64,000 nucleotides of DNA, taken from assembly GCF_000203815.1 (NCBI RefSeq), contig NW_004457735.1, positions 2,480,001 through 2,544,000 on the forward strand. The letters are read 5' to 3'. This document shows positions 22,964 through 34,532 of the stretch, one piece after another (the first letter of the stretch is position 1; each line of letters opens with the position of its first letter). The position numbers and the translations under genes are program-made. A model generated the notes under the pieces. The model made no database searches, was not told the DNA's origin, and saw nothing but the letters and a program-made list of their open reading frames with translations. Source of the DNA: Cavenderia fasciculata. Lineage: Eukaryota > Evosea > Eumycetozoa > Acytosteliales > Cavenderiaceae.

Positions 22964-23686
22964 TTAGGAATAGATTGGATCATAGTCTGAACCTTCAGGA
23001 TCTAAATCACAAGTACCATCTGTATAAATTTGAACCCACATGTAGTTGCCAGATGTGGTATCGTATTTGGCAGCAAACCCAACACTTTTGAATTTCTCAG
23101 ACAACATGAGTTCCACTGCACTTGGATCGTCTAGATACTTGTACATGACTTGGGCATCATTGTAGACCAATGGACCAATGAAAATGTTCATGTCTACAAT
23201 GGTGACATTCTGGAGTTGATAATAAGTTGCCAGTTTTACGAGTGATTCTCCATGTCGTCCTCTCTTGGACAATTCTCGGCTCTTCATACCTGCAAGATGT
23301 GCCTTGGCCATACGAAGCAAACAAACATTTCGCTGCAAATGACTTCTGTTTGCCGCCTCTCTCTTGTTGTTTACATAGTTTGTTTGTACAAAATCATGGA
23401 AATTGATTGGAAATGGTTGAGGAAAGAATTGGGTTGGAGTGGGGGTTGGAGGATGTGGTTGATTAGTTGGAGCATAGCTTCCACGATATGGCATATACAC
23501 CTGGGACCATCCAGTATTTCTTGCGAGTTCACTCATTGCTGCGGCCTCTTCTCTAGTCATGTGAGGTGAAAATATGTATTTTGGTGGTTCGTATGGTTTG
23601 GCTGTTGGATCATATCCCATCACACCAGAACTGACGGCAATGATTATTATTACAATTAAAAGTATAATAGAAAAGTGAAATTTCAT
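22964..23686 (-). CDS. secreted protein, probable CAP/SCP superfamily member
   Basis: Single exon, 240 residues. A strong signal peptide (residues 1-24, ILLIVIIIIAVSSGVMG) points to secretion. A Pro/Thr-rich linker of about 70 residues follows. The C-terminal ~135 residues recall a CAP domain: an N..R..L..N..L...A..HL.GM pattern, then HGESL in place of the usual GENL, a helix with VELML, VGFAAKYD, and a final MWVQIY strand typical of the bacterial YkwD-like branch. CAP proteins act outside cells, some binding sterols or cell-wall material, and many have no known activity. Only part of the usual metal-binding set can be matched (the His of HGE). Secretion is well supported, the CAP assignment moderately. 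Confidence 0.6.
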   Translation of the reverse strand: MKFHFSIILLIVIIIIAVSSGVMGYDPTAKPYEPPKYIFSPHMTREEAAAMSELARNTGWSQVYMPYRGSYAPTNQPHPPTPTPTQFFPQPFPINFHDFVQTNYVNNKREAANRSHLQRNVCLLRMAKAHLAGMKSRELSKRGRHGESLVKLATYYQLQNVTIVDMNIFIGPLVYNDAQVMYKYLDDPSAVELMLSEKFKSVGFAAKYDTTSGNYMWVQIYTDGTCDLDPEGSDYDPIYS

Positions 23687-24071
23687 TTTCCAAGAGAAAA
23701 GGAAAGTGTTGTATTATTATTGGTTAGTTGAACAATGAACAAATGATTAAATTTCGAGATTCTACAATCCAAACAATCGAGATTTATAAACTTGATAAAT
23801 GTGTAAGTTTCCATATTGAAAAATAACAAAATAAATGATACAAAAAACACCTGTATGTCGCGTTCGTGTGGTAATATTCAAACACCATTGCGTTTTTAAA
23901 TCACCATTGACTTGTTGTAAAAGTCACAAAAAAATTAATAAATAATTTCAAATAGAGATACTACAAGTACTTGTAGATATATTATTTAATATTTCTTTTT
24001 ATTTATTTATTTGTGACAATTTCAATTTCCATTATTATTATTAGTTTTGTAATGTTTTTGTTTGTTTTGAT
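23687..24071. other. intergenic, upstream of CAP-like gene
   Basis: 385 bases between two minus-strand genes. The right side is the 3' flank of coatomer gamma; the left side is the promoter of the CAP-like gene. A GC-richer patch at 23850-23880 contains TGTCGCGTTCGTGTGG. Nothing else stands out. Confidence 0.4.
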
Positions 24072-27000
24072 TTAAAAAGATTCAGTAGCAACGAAAGCAT
24101 TAAAATCTTCATCTTCAGATTTAACAGCAAATTCGACATCTATATTTTGACCAGATTGATCAATCATCATACGAGCACGAGCGAGAACCAACATGTTGTT
24201 GTTGGCAACTGATCTACCAGACATGTATAGAATATGTTTGTTGGCCTTTGGAGGGACGACCTCTGATTTCTCGCAAGGAGCCATACCGAGTGTACGAACG
24301 ATCTCCTTGACAGCTTCGTCGATGCTCTTGATATTGAGTGAGAATCTTTGAATTGATTGAATATCCTCTGGCAACTCTTTCCATTCCTCCAAGAATTTGG
24401 GGGCTGGTTGGCCACGGATAATGTAGTCGCGTGGAACAAGAGCAATCTCTTCAATGTTGTATTGTTCGTCGTAGCTGCTGCTGTCTGCCTCGCCCGTCGA
24501 TGGATCGATTTCACGGACACGGAAACGAAGGATATTATTGAAATTGATGAGAGGGGTAGAGTCTTGGATACGCAAGGCAACATAACAGTCGGCTGGGTCG
24601 TTGAAAGCCAACTTGTCGATAGGGAGATAGGTCTCAAACTTGATACGAACATTTGGTTCCATCTTTACAAACACATTCTCGAGTAATTGATCTTCAAGAG
24701 TGTTTTTGACGGTGAATTGAAAGACAATGTATCCGGCAAACATGTGTTTGACACAAGACACGACATATTCAGTCTCGGTTTCAGTCAATTCAATGATTTC
24801 GCTGCTCTTGAGCAACTTGCCATAGGCAGCAAACTGTGGAATGTTGGAGAGCTTGATAGCATAAGTCTCGCCTGCTTCCTTGCCCTTTGGTGTAGAGTCG
24901 CCGGCAGCAGAGGATGAAGAGGCCAAGGAAATAGCACCAGCCTTTGGAGTAGAGGTGGCCGATGCCTTTCCAGAGCTGAGAATGGGTGATGTTTCAACAA
25001 CTGTGCTTACATTGTCAATGTTGAATGCCTCGGTGGCTGCTCTACCACTCTCCAAATATTGCTCCAAACTACGTTGAATATTAATGGCTGGTGCTGGTAA
25101 ATCTTCCAACAATAATTGTGATAATAACTTTTCATTATTCTCTTTAAATAATCTAAGATATAATGTTGCTCTATCTCTAACTTCATCATCTTCATCAAAT
25201 AAACATCTAAAAGGTAGAAATAAAAAAAATGTTAGATAAATGTATATATTATAATATATAATATTTTCTTTTACCTTTGAATTAATAATTCAACTTTATG
25301 TTTCATTTGTTCATTTAATAAACCAAATTTGGCCATTGAAGTGACGGCAGCAGCTCTGATGGTTCCACTGTCGAGTGAAATTCTATTGTAAATGTATCTA
25401 ATATATTTTGATGGTGATGGAGTATGTGGTCCTTCTTGTCCAAGTAAATGAAGAATTTGAACTGAAAGTTCAGAATATTCACAATCTTCAATGAAATCAC
25501 ATAATTCATTTAATGCTAAAAAAATTAAAAAATAAAGAAATTAAAATCTATAGAATTGATTGATTGGATATATATTATTATATCTATTATAATTACCAAT
25601 TTCTTTTGATTCTGGGATATGATTGACAACACTAAGGATTGCATCCAAAGTTGATTGTTTAAGTTGAAGTGAACCTTCATCACGAAGGATCTTGTTCAAA
25701 AAGATAATCAATTGTTTATACTTTTTGGGGAATTTAATGCTAAGAGCTGTAATTGATTCTACTACAACAATCTTGAATTCATCATTAATATCATCCAAAA
25801 AGTTTGAAATTTGTTTAATTAATCTTTCAACATTTGATTCATTACCAATCTAGAGTAGAATAATAAATAAATATATATTAATACGATTATTATTATGATT
25901 GTTGTTGTATTAAATTTCTATTTTTTTACCTTTAATAAAGTAGTAATAGCCAAAGTAGCAATACTTCTATTATTGTCAGTGATAAGATTTTCCATATCAA
26001 GGTTACATGGTACAACAGCAATTGGATTGACTTGAGCCAATTTATTAAGTGTACGAACGGCAGCAAAACGAAGAGTTGGTTTGGAGGAAGAGAGGAACAG
26101 TTGAAGAGTACCAACTGCAGATGTCAATTCCTTTAATGAACTATTCTTGAGTGAACAAATAGCTCTTGCTGCTTCATAAGATACCATTTCATTTCTATTT
26201 CTTAAACATGATTCAATATAATCATAGAATGCTCTATCTCTATAAAAAATAAAATATTAATATAAAACTATTGATGGGTGTTTTTTATGTTATTTAACAT
26301 ACTGAGTACCAGTTTCTTCGATAACTTCAACAGCACATTTAATGAGATAACATTGAGCATATGGTGAACGAAGAGAACTACGAATCATAGCACTAACGAG
26401 TTTGGTGACAGCCAAACGATCGTGTTGCTTGATACGATGGAGGAGTGCCAATGCATGGTATTGAACCATGTTTGATTTGTTGGAGATGGATTCTTGTACT
26501 TCATTGGCCCAACGTTTAACAGTGTCTGGTGACACCTTTAATAAATGAATACTCGATACCAAAGCTGCAGATGAAACATGTGGATCCTTATCAACAATAC
26601 ATTGTTTAATATGACGCTCAACTTGTGATAATAATTGATTCTATAAAAAATAATAATAATAAATTTAGTAATTGTTAAGTTATGTGTAAACATCATATGA
26701 TGATAAGTTATTTCTTCTTTGTAACATACATCAATAATTTTACATAATACTCTAATAGAATTGGCTCTATATAATTCAATCTTGTGAGACATATCCTTGA
26801 CAAGTGAACTTGTAGCAATAAGACTCATCTCTTGTGACATGATAGTACTAAACTCTTTCAACAAAAGATATGTCAATCTTCTTAATGGAATCTAGATAGA
26901 TAGAAGAGATTGTTAGATATTTAGAGTACTCTAAACCAAACTTTCAATACTACTTACATCCTTTGATTGGAATAACTTTGTAGCAGCAAAGTAAACATCT

Positions 27001-27280
27001 GTAGCTTCTGTATTGGTAAAGGTATCACCACGAGACAACAAATAAAGGAATTCAGAGATTACAAATGAACACTTTCTAGCATTGATTTGATTCTCATTGA
27101 ATACACGCTTCTCTTGAATTACTTGTCCCTTGTCTAATGATTCGAATGGGAATTCTATAATATAACAATAATACATATATATGTATTAGGATACTTTTCA
27201 CCAATCATCATTTGATCATCATCGTCTTGCTCTCTTTACTTACCATTCTCATCATCATCCTTCTTTTCAAATCTATTCAT
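24072..27280 (-). CDS. copG: coatomer subunit gamma (COPI)
   Basis: Eight exons (27244-27280, 26958-27154, 26730-26891, 26303-26640, 25930-26239, 25597-25849, 25275-25515, 24072-25206) give 890 residues, the usual length for COPG/Sec21. The N-terminal two thirds are the HEAT/Armadillo trunk of adaptin type, from [18 protein letters not shown] through [12 protein letters not shown] Ser/Ala-rich hinge follows, then the appendage domain (from about 650 onward) with [20 protein letters not shown]. With beta, zeta and delta subunits it forms the inner COPI coat that binds Arf1 and cargo tails and returns vesicles from Golgi to ER. The first exon is only 12 codons. The next gene, RRN3, ends 276 bases upstream. 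Confidence 0.96.
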
Positions 27281-27555
27281 TCTTTCTTTCTATCACTACT
27301 ACACTATCTACTACTACTAATACTACTTTATATTACTGATAAATAGGTATATATAATAAATAATTATAGAGTGACTCTCTTTGCAAATGCCTAAGTTGCT
27401 TGATGATTCATAATGGGAGTGGGTGAAAGGTCAATTTTGAACTTTTCTTTTTTTTTTTTTTTTTAATTTTTTTTTTTCCTTGTCCAAAAACAAGATTGAG
27501 TACTATATATTAATAGTATGTTTTTAATTAATTATAATAAGTTTGTTTCTAATAT

Positions 27556-29682
27556 TTATTTTAATAATCCACGTTTTCTAAAATGTTCTTTGGCATGATC
27601 AGATAGACCAGTTGGGGTGAATGACATCATATCTTCAGTTAGTTGATCGATACTTTCACTGTCGTCAAAGTCATCGTCACTATCGTCGCTGTCAGAGTCA
27701 TCCTTGTCGAAATCGGAATAGTCTGATTCAGATTCAGAGGAACTCTTCTTTCTACCGTCGTCTTGGTCTGATTCCTCTTCGGATTCATCTTGGTCAGACT
27801 CCATGTCATCCAAGTCATTGTCGTCGTCCTCTTTGGTGACATCGCTCCACTGGACGTAGAGGTCGTCAATGTTGGAACAAGAGTTGCGAAGGAGATAGGG
27901 ATCGAATGGGAAGAACGAATCAAAGGTGTTGGAGATGGTGTTGGAGTTGCTGTCGACGATACTCTTGGGAAGGACAATCTTGGAGTTGGAACGAAGAATG
28001 TTGGTGCACTTTGTAAAGATGTTGACACGAAGACAGACCGAGCAGAATTGCTTGACAACTGTCTTAAGACACACCTTGAATGGGTTGAGTTTGGACATGC
28101 TGATCTTACGGAACGCGTCGTGTAGATCCTGCCAGTACTCTCTTTGCTTGTCGTCGGTGAACCCGCGCATGTCGAGTATCAACTGGTTGCGGAAACAAAA
28201 GATGTAGTAGACGGATTGAGCGACTGAATAAAAGATTGAGTGGAGTAGTGGATTGGGTGTAGAGTCTTTGGTTTCATGACGGTCAATGTATTGGATGGCA
28301 AACGACAACAATTCTCTAAACGCCAATCGAATGACATGCGATGGGAGATAGGAAGCACGTGAAACAAAACTACCGATATAAGCAGCACTGGCTTGGCGAT
28401 GAATAGAGGGGGTCCGTTCATTACTGAGCTTGCCAAAGAGGTATCTGAGGAATGACTCTCCATATTGTACTCTTGGATTGACGCCAAGAGGCAATGGATC
28501 AATATGCAAAAACGTGACTTGCTCTTTGGAGACGACGAAAAACGTAGTTTGGGTGATGTTGAGAATGGATTGGCACCAACTGCTTTTGGTGATGTTGGTT
28601 GTTTAAATGGTGATAAATATTGTGGTGATGTTGGTGTCTGTTGTTGTTGCTGCTGTTGTTGAGAATATTGCATGACAATATTGATATTATTTTGAGTTTG
28701 ATTTAAAAGTGGAGTATTATAATTAAAGGCTGGGAATATATTCTTTTGTTGGTAAAGTTTACAAGTGTAAAAGATGAGGTATTGGACATATTTGGACTTG
28801 TAAGTGGGAAGGACACTATTGTCAAATGCCTTGATGAGATTGTGGAACATTTCATCTTGCAAATTCTTGATGTCACCCTCCTTTTGGTTCAGTTCAATGG
28901 CAAACATATTCTCTTTGGCTGTCTTTACGCCAAAACATGCATTCAAATACTCAAACATCAATGCCATGAGAATATCCAATTTGTGTGCCATCTGTGCTCC
29001 CTCTGATTTATTTTCCTCAATATTGAATTGTAAATCTTCATCATCTGGTATTTCATCTAATGATATTGATGACTAAAATAGTAAAATTAAAAGAGGAAAT
29101 AAGAATTAGAATTTGGAAATAATTATTATTTTTGATTTAATATTTTTTGATTTTTTGACTTACATCTATATTTACAAGGGTATCAATTGAAGAAGTTAAA
29201 ATACTTAGGGCAATAGTTGGACAATATCTGGTGACAAAGAGAGCATTTTTAAAATAAAAATGATGAATTTCAACTGAATGAACACGATGTGGGAAACGAT
29301 GGGCAAGAGTGGATGCCAATAATGGAGTGGTTAGAGGAAAGGTGGAAATAATCTTGTTGAAAAGGAAATGAACCTTCATGGCAATCATTTCCCATTTCTT
29401 ATAGTCGACGACATTGATACCGTTGGCAATGGCTTGTTTGTATGGTTCAAATGCTCCAACCAACATTTTAAAACATTCATCTGCATAGGCAGAGTTGTAT
29501 GTAACCAAATTGATGATAAAATCTATAAATCTATTGACTGAAAGTTCATCCTTGGTCCAATCGAAATTGATCAATTCAGACAATGATGGTTTGTTTTTAT
29601 CTTGTGTTGCTCTTTTCCAAAGTGCATGATAATCACCAGCTACTACTGTTGGTGTTGTTTGTGTTTTTACTTCCATTGGCAT
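27556..29682 (-). CDS. rrn3: RNA polymerase I initiation factor RRN3 (TIF-IA)
   Basis: Exon 29164-29682 and a downstream part 27556-29072 give about 670 residues; human RRN3 has 651. Matches include LSELINFDWTKDELS, the HRFPHR segment, KLDILMALMFEYL, HVQFF-like KYVQYLIFYTCKL, and IHRQASAAYIGSFVSRA, the RRN3 signature next to the Pol I contact surface. RRN3 bridges Pol I and the rDNA core factors in the nucleolus. An acidic Asp/Ser/Glu stretch occupies the last ~100 residues. A Gln-run and Ser/Pro insert sits between KLYQQKN and VQYGESFL, and the frame changes near 28470-28520: a short intron there, or an assembly indel. An acceptor-like CTAG directly precedes the ATG at 29682, so a 5' UTR intron is likely. 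Confidence 0.88.
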
Positions 29683-31803
29683 CTAGAAAATTAAATAGAA
29701 AATATATAAGTAATCATTATTTTAATAATATTAATGTTTTTTTTTTTTTGCCAAATCTAGAATATTGTTTTACTGTTTTCTCTAAAAGAAAGAAAGAAAA
29801 AGGAGCAATATATATTGAAGATATATAAAAACAACAAATAGATGTGGTCATCAACCAAAAAAACAAACAAAATTCCATTATTATCAAAAGATTAAAATGG
29901 TTTTAAGAAGTTTAGTTTAGGTTTTTTTGATCGCACACTTTTTGTGTTTAATAATCAACAATTCCAAATCATTGGGAGGGCAATATATAGTGGTATAGTT
30001 TTACTCTACTATATAATTCAAATCAATTGACAATTACACCATACAAAATAATAAAGAACGCGCATGCATGCATTTACATATTTAATTTTTGTTTTTTTTT
30101 TTGTTTGTTTTGTTTTTTAAACCTATTTGTTATGAAGAAAACTTACTAACTGGATGGGACGGGTCCGAGTAGTAGTTGAATATGGCAATGTCAGTACGTA
30201 AACAATGGAGGGGAATCCAACCCAACCACATCCATGTCTAAAGATTAAGCTTTTTTCCTTTTTCTTTCTTGGTCGGTAATATATATACTACCGAAACAAC
30301 ATTGGATTGTGTGATTGAATGTGTATAATATTATACAAATTATAAAGCGTTCACAACATTTGATATTCAATAAGAGATTAAAAGGGGTAGTGGAAACACA
30401 TCACCAACCTCCTCTGGTTTCTCTAGTTGTGTGCTTTGATTTGTTTGATTTGTTTTTTTTACAACATTCACACACACAGATCCTCTGAGAACGGAGCAAT
30501 ATGCCGCCAGTCATCATCGTCATTGTCATTGTCATTGTCATTGGGAGGTCTGGATCTAGATTTTCTTGTTGATTCCATAACTTCAAAATACATGTTTGAA
30601 GAGAATAAATAAAAGTATGCTAGATCCAGTGTCTGACATAACATAATGACTCTGACCCTCTTGGCAAAAACAATACTCTTTACAAATGAAATGAATCAAA
30701 AATCCAAAAAAAGTGATAATGCGATAGAGAGTGATAACGGTTCACGTGACATGGTCAATGGCATATTTGTATGACAGGACCAAAAAAAAAAAGAAAGAAT
30801 TGGGGGGTTTGTGTAAAGGGTCTCGTGATAATGGTGGTACTCTAGAGTATATGTACACTTTAAAACACATTATCCATTTTGTTTGACCCGTCCCAATTCA
30901 ATTGTTCATTTTTTACCCGCCAAACCAATAATTAGTTTCGAACCTCCTCTACACACACGAATGATCATTTTCAAAGTGCTTGGATTTCATCTTCATCATA
31001 GTAAATGGCAATGTTGGATTAACGGAAAATAAAGAAGAAAAAAAGCTTACCTTTTTAAAAAATAGAGATAGAGATATAGAAGGATTATTATTGATTCTTA
31101 ATAGTTGAATTGATTAATGAATGAGAAAGGTTGAAAGTACTAGTAGTAAATATTAAAAAAAAAAAAAACTTTGAAATTCTAATAAAATCGAAAATCTGTT
31201 TGTTTGTTATCTATTAAAGAATGTTGTTGAAGATGAGTCTTATTATGATATAATGAAATATGATATTAATTCTCGAAGTTTACTGTGCTGTTGTTTGTTG
31301 TTTATGTTGAAATACTAAGTAGTTTTTAAAAAAAGTGATGTAATGCAATACAAAACAATTTGGTTTCTATTATTATCTCTTGTTGTTGCTTTTTATTTTT
31401 AAATAAAATGTATTTGATATTTTTTGAAATTCACTAGTGATAATGAAAGTTGAAGACAAAGGTGTTGTTGAACAAAATAAATAATAATTATTTCGAATTG
31501 ATGGATGGTGGAAAACAAATAAAATAAAATAAAACGAGAAAACAGCGAGAAGCGATTTCGTTTTTTTTTTTTTTTTTTTTTTTTAAATATTTTTAATTTT
31601 TTTTTTTTATTATTTTTTGTGCAATTGCAACAATGGGCTCAGAAAAATGAATTGAGATCTGGATATTTTTAGGTTTGAAGAGTTAAGTATTCTGGTTTTA
31701 CGGATAGATGATGGAAATTGATTGTTGGATGTTTAGATGTATACAAAAATGATGATGATGATTGTGATTTGATTGGATTTGATTATTTTTGGTTTAAAAT
31801 TTC
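29683..31803. other. 2.1-kb spacer between RRN3 and RNR R1
   Basis: Unusually long for this window. Right of RRN3's start it should hold that gene's promoter and perhaps a 5' UTR exon. Features seen: a short palindrome TCGGTA...TACCGA near 30272-30295, an ATTGTC/GTCATT hexamer run at about 30518-30542, the sequence TTTTACCCGCCAAACC at about 30910-30925 that resembles a degenerate E2F site, and a T-rich tract at 31560-31620 downstream of RNR R1. No tRNA or other structured RNA gene was recognised. One short open frame is listed separately. Confidence 0.5.
30468..30593 (-). CDS. possible short coding exon, 41 codons
   Basis: From ATG at 30593 the frame reads 41 residues, with a basic start (ESTRKSRSRPP), an Asn/Asp run and then DDDDWRHIAPFSED. 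The Asp/Asn run comes from a hexamer repeat, and nothing identifies a family. A GTGTGT donor-like sequence near its end could splice onward, in principle to RRN3 since that gene starts right after an acceptor-like AG, but this is only a guess. It may equally be non-coding. Confidence 0.2.
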   Translation of the reverse strand: MYFEVMESTRKSRSRPPNDNDNDNDDDDWRHIAPFSEDLCV

Positions 31804-34532
31804 TTAGGAACCACAACTAATACAACCTTGTTCACGACGACAAACAGCACCATCACCATAATCTTCAGTTGAGGTTGGTTGATTAGGGTTGAATCTTAGT
31901 GGACTGACAACTTGAGTGTTGGGAGAAGTTGGATTGATTCTGGTTGGTGTCTTTGTTGGTGTCTTGATGGATCCATCGGCATTGACAGTGACAGGGACAA
32001 CAGTGCCATCAGCCAAGAGTTGTTGTTCGGCGGCAGCGGCGGCGTTGGCTTTGGTTTGAGTGAGCATTTGTTGATCGACGGTGAATTGGATGGCGTCGGC
32101 AGCGGCACGAGTACGGAGGTAGTACATACCAGTCTTGAGACCCTTCTTCCAGGCGTAGAAATGCATAGAGGTGAGTTTGGCAAAGTTTGGTTCGGCAATA
32201 AACACGTTGAACGACTGACTTTGGTCGATAAAGGCACCTCTGTCGGCAGCCATATCAATGAGTGTACGTTGACGAATCTCCCAAGCCGACTTGTACAGCT
32301 CTTTGAGGTCGTCGGGGATACCTTGGACGTTTTGTACCGACCCACGGTTAGCAATGATTTGGTTCTTCATTTCGGGAGTCCACAAACCAAGTGCCATGAG
32401 ATCCTGGAGCAATTGCTTGTTGACGACGGTAAACTCGCCGGCCAAGACCTTGCGCGAGTAAATGTTGCTAGTGTATGGTTCAAAACACTCATTGTTGCCG
32501 AGAATCTGTGAGGTGGATGCTGTTGGCATGGGTGCGACGAGCAACGAGTTACGTAGACCGTGTTTGACGATACGTTGTTTGAGAGCGGCCCAGTCCCAAC
32601 GGGCAGATGGTTGGACATCCCACATGTCAAATTGTAGGATACCTTGGGAAGCGGGCGAACCTGCAAAGGTCTCGTATGGACCGTCGCGCTCGGCCAATTG
32701 ACACGATGCGTCAAGGGAAGCATAGTAGATGGTTTCGGCAATCTCCTTGTTGAGGACGGCGGCAGCTGGTGAGTCAAATGGCATACGGAGAGCGATAAAG
32801 ACGTCGGCCAAACCTTGAATTCCAATGCCGGTTGGACGATGACGCATGTTGGAACGACGAGCTTCTTCGACTGGGTAGAAATTACGGTCAATGATCTTGT
32901 TGAGGTTACGTGTAATGATACGGGTGATTTCGGCGAGATGGTTATGGTCAAATGAAGCGACGGCCGATGGCGAACTACGCTTGACAAACTTTGGTAGAGC
33001 AATCGATGCAAGGTTGCAAACGGCTACTTCGTCGGCTGAAGTGTACTGGATAATCTCGGTACAGAGATTGGAGCATTGAATAGTGCCAAGGTTCTTTTGG
33101 TTGGACTTTTCATTGCAAGCGTCCTTGTAGAGGATGTATGGGGTACCAGTCTCGATTTGCGAGTCGATGATGGCAAACCAGAGGTCTTGTGCCTTGACCA
33201 CCTTACGGGCTAATCCAGGAGTCTGCTCGTAGGAAAGGTAGAGATCGCGGAACTTGTCGCCGTAGCAATCGGCCAATCCAGGAGCTTCGTTTGGACAAAA
33301 CAACGACCACTCGGCATTCTGTTCGACACGTTCCATAAAGAGATCGGATACCCAGAGTGCGTAAAAGAGGTCACGGGCACGCATCTCTTCTTTACCGTGG
33401 TTCTTTTTAAGGTCGAGAAACTCGAAAATGTCCGAGTGCCATGGTTCGAGGTAGACAGCAAACGCACCCTTTCTCTTGCCTCCACCTTGGTCGACATAAC
33501 GGGCAGTATCGTTAAACACACGTAGCATTGGCACCAAACCGTTGCTAGTACCGTTGGTTCCACGGATATAGGATCGTGCGGCACGGATCTTGTGCACGGC
33601 GATACCAATACCACCGGCACTCTTGGAAATGAGGGCACATTGCTTGAGCGTGTCATAAATACCTTCGATCGAGTCGTCCTTCATCTGCACGAGGAAACAA
33701 CTCGACATTTGAGGCGAGTTGGTGCCAGCGTTAAAGAGGGTTGGGGTGGCATGCGTAAAGTAACGGTTTGACAATTGGTCGTACGTGTCAATGGCAGCGT
33801 CAATGTCGTCACCGTGGATACCAAGTGAGACACGCATCAACAAGTGTTGGGGACGTTCGATGATCATATCATTGACACGGTGCAAATAGGAACGTTCGAG
33901 TGTCTTGAAACCGAAAAAGTCATACTCAAAGTCACGAGTATACTTTATGGCAGCCTCGATACGATCGACGTGTTTGTTGGCCAGTGCCAAAATCTCGTCG
34001 GATACTAGTGGGGCTGGTGCGCCAGTCTTGGGTGACACGTATCCGTGTTGGAGCTTGACGGTCTCTAAAAAGGATTCGTGTGTCTGTTTGTGCAAGTTGG
34101 ACACTGCAATACGTGCAGCCAAGACGGCATAGTCTGGGTGCTTGGTCGACATGTAGGCAGCAGTCTCTGCAGCCAAATTGTCCAATTCAGTGGTCTTTAC
34201 ACCTGGGAATACTCCACTGGCCACCTTTTGTGTAATCTCGGATGGATCAATTATATTGGTATCCAATTTTGGTTCCAAATCACATAAATATTGTAATCTT
34301 GTTGTAATCTTATCATATTTTACCTAAAAAAAAAAAAAAAATAAGAATAGAAATGAAAAGAAAAGATATATAATATATTAACATCTATCTCTTTTTTATA
34401 AAAGTATAGTTGAGTTGAGGTTGGTCTATTACATACTGCTACACGAGTACCATCACGTTTGACGACAAACATTTTACCTGGTGTATTAGTAATTTCAGAT
34501 TTACTATCTTTAATAGGAGATAATGGGTTCAT
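31804..34532 (-). CDS. rnrA: ribonucleoside-diphosphate reductase large subunit (class I R1)
   Basis: Two exons (34437-34532 and 31804-34323), phase 0, give 871 residues; human RRM1 has 792. The N-terminal ATP cone ([22 protein letters not shown]) senses ATP/d[27 protein letters not shown], read in two halves around the loop, and the YVDQGG element match the specificity and loop regions. SNLCTEI holds the radical Cys, [23 protein letters not shown] the barrel end. The C-terminal tail ends with CISC (866-869), the swinging redox pair regenerated by thioredoxin. The extra length is a Thr/Pro/Asn linker before that tail. With R2 it reduces NDPs to dNDPs in the cytosol. C-ending codons are frequent, unlike many neighbours, which fits high expression. 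An E2F-type palindrome lies 440 bases upstream. Confidence 0.97.

Noticed and set aside
30401-30612. Open frames on both strands around the ATTGTC repeat
   Set aside because: Most arise from a hexamer repeat; only the 41-codon minus frame was kept, at low confidence.
31896-33656. Long alternative frames in the RNR R1 gene
   Set aside because: Shadows of a GC-richer coding region; the R1 frame is unambiguous.
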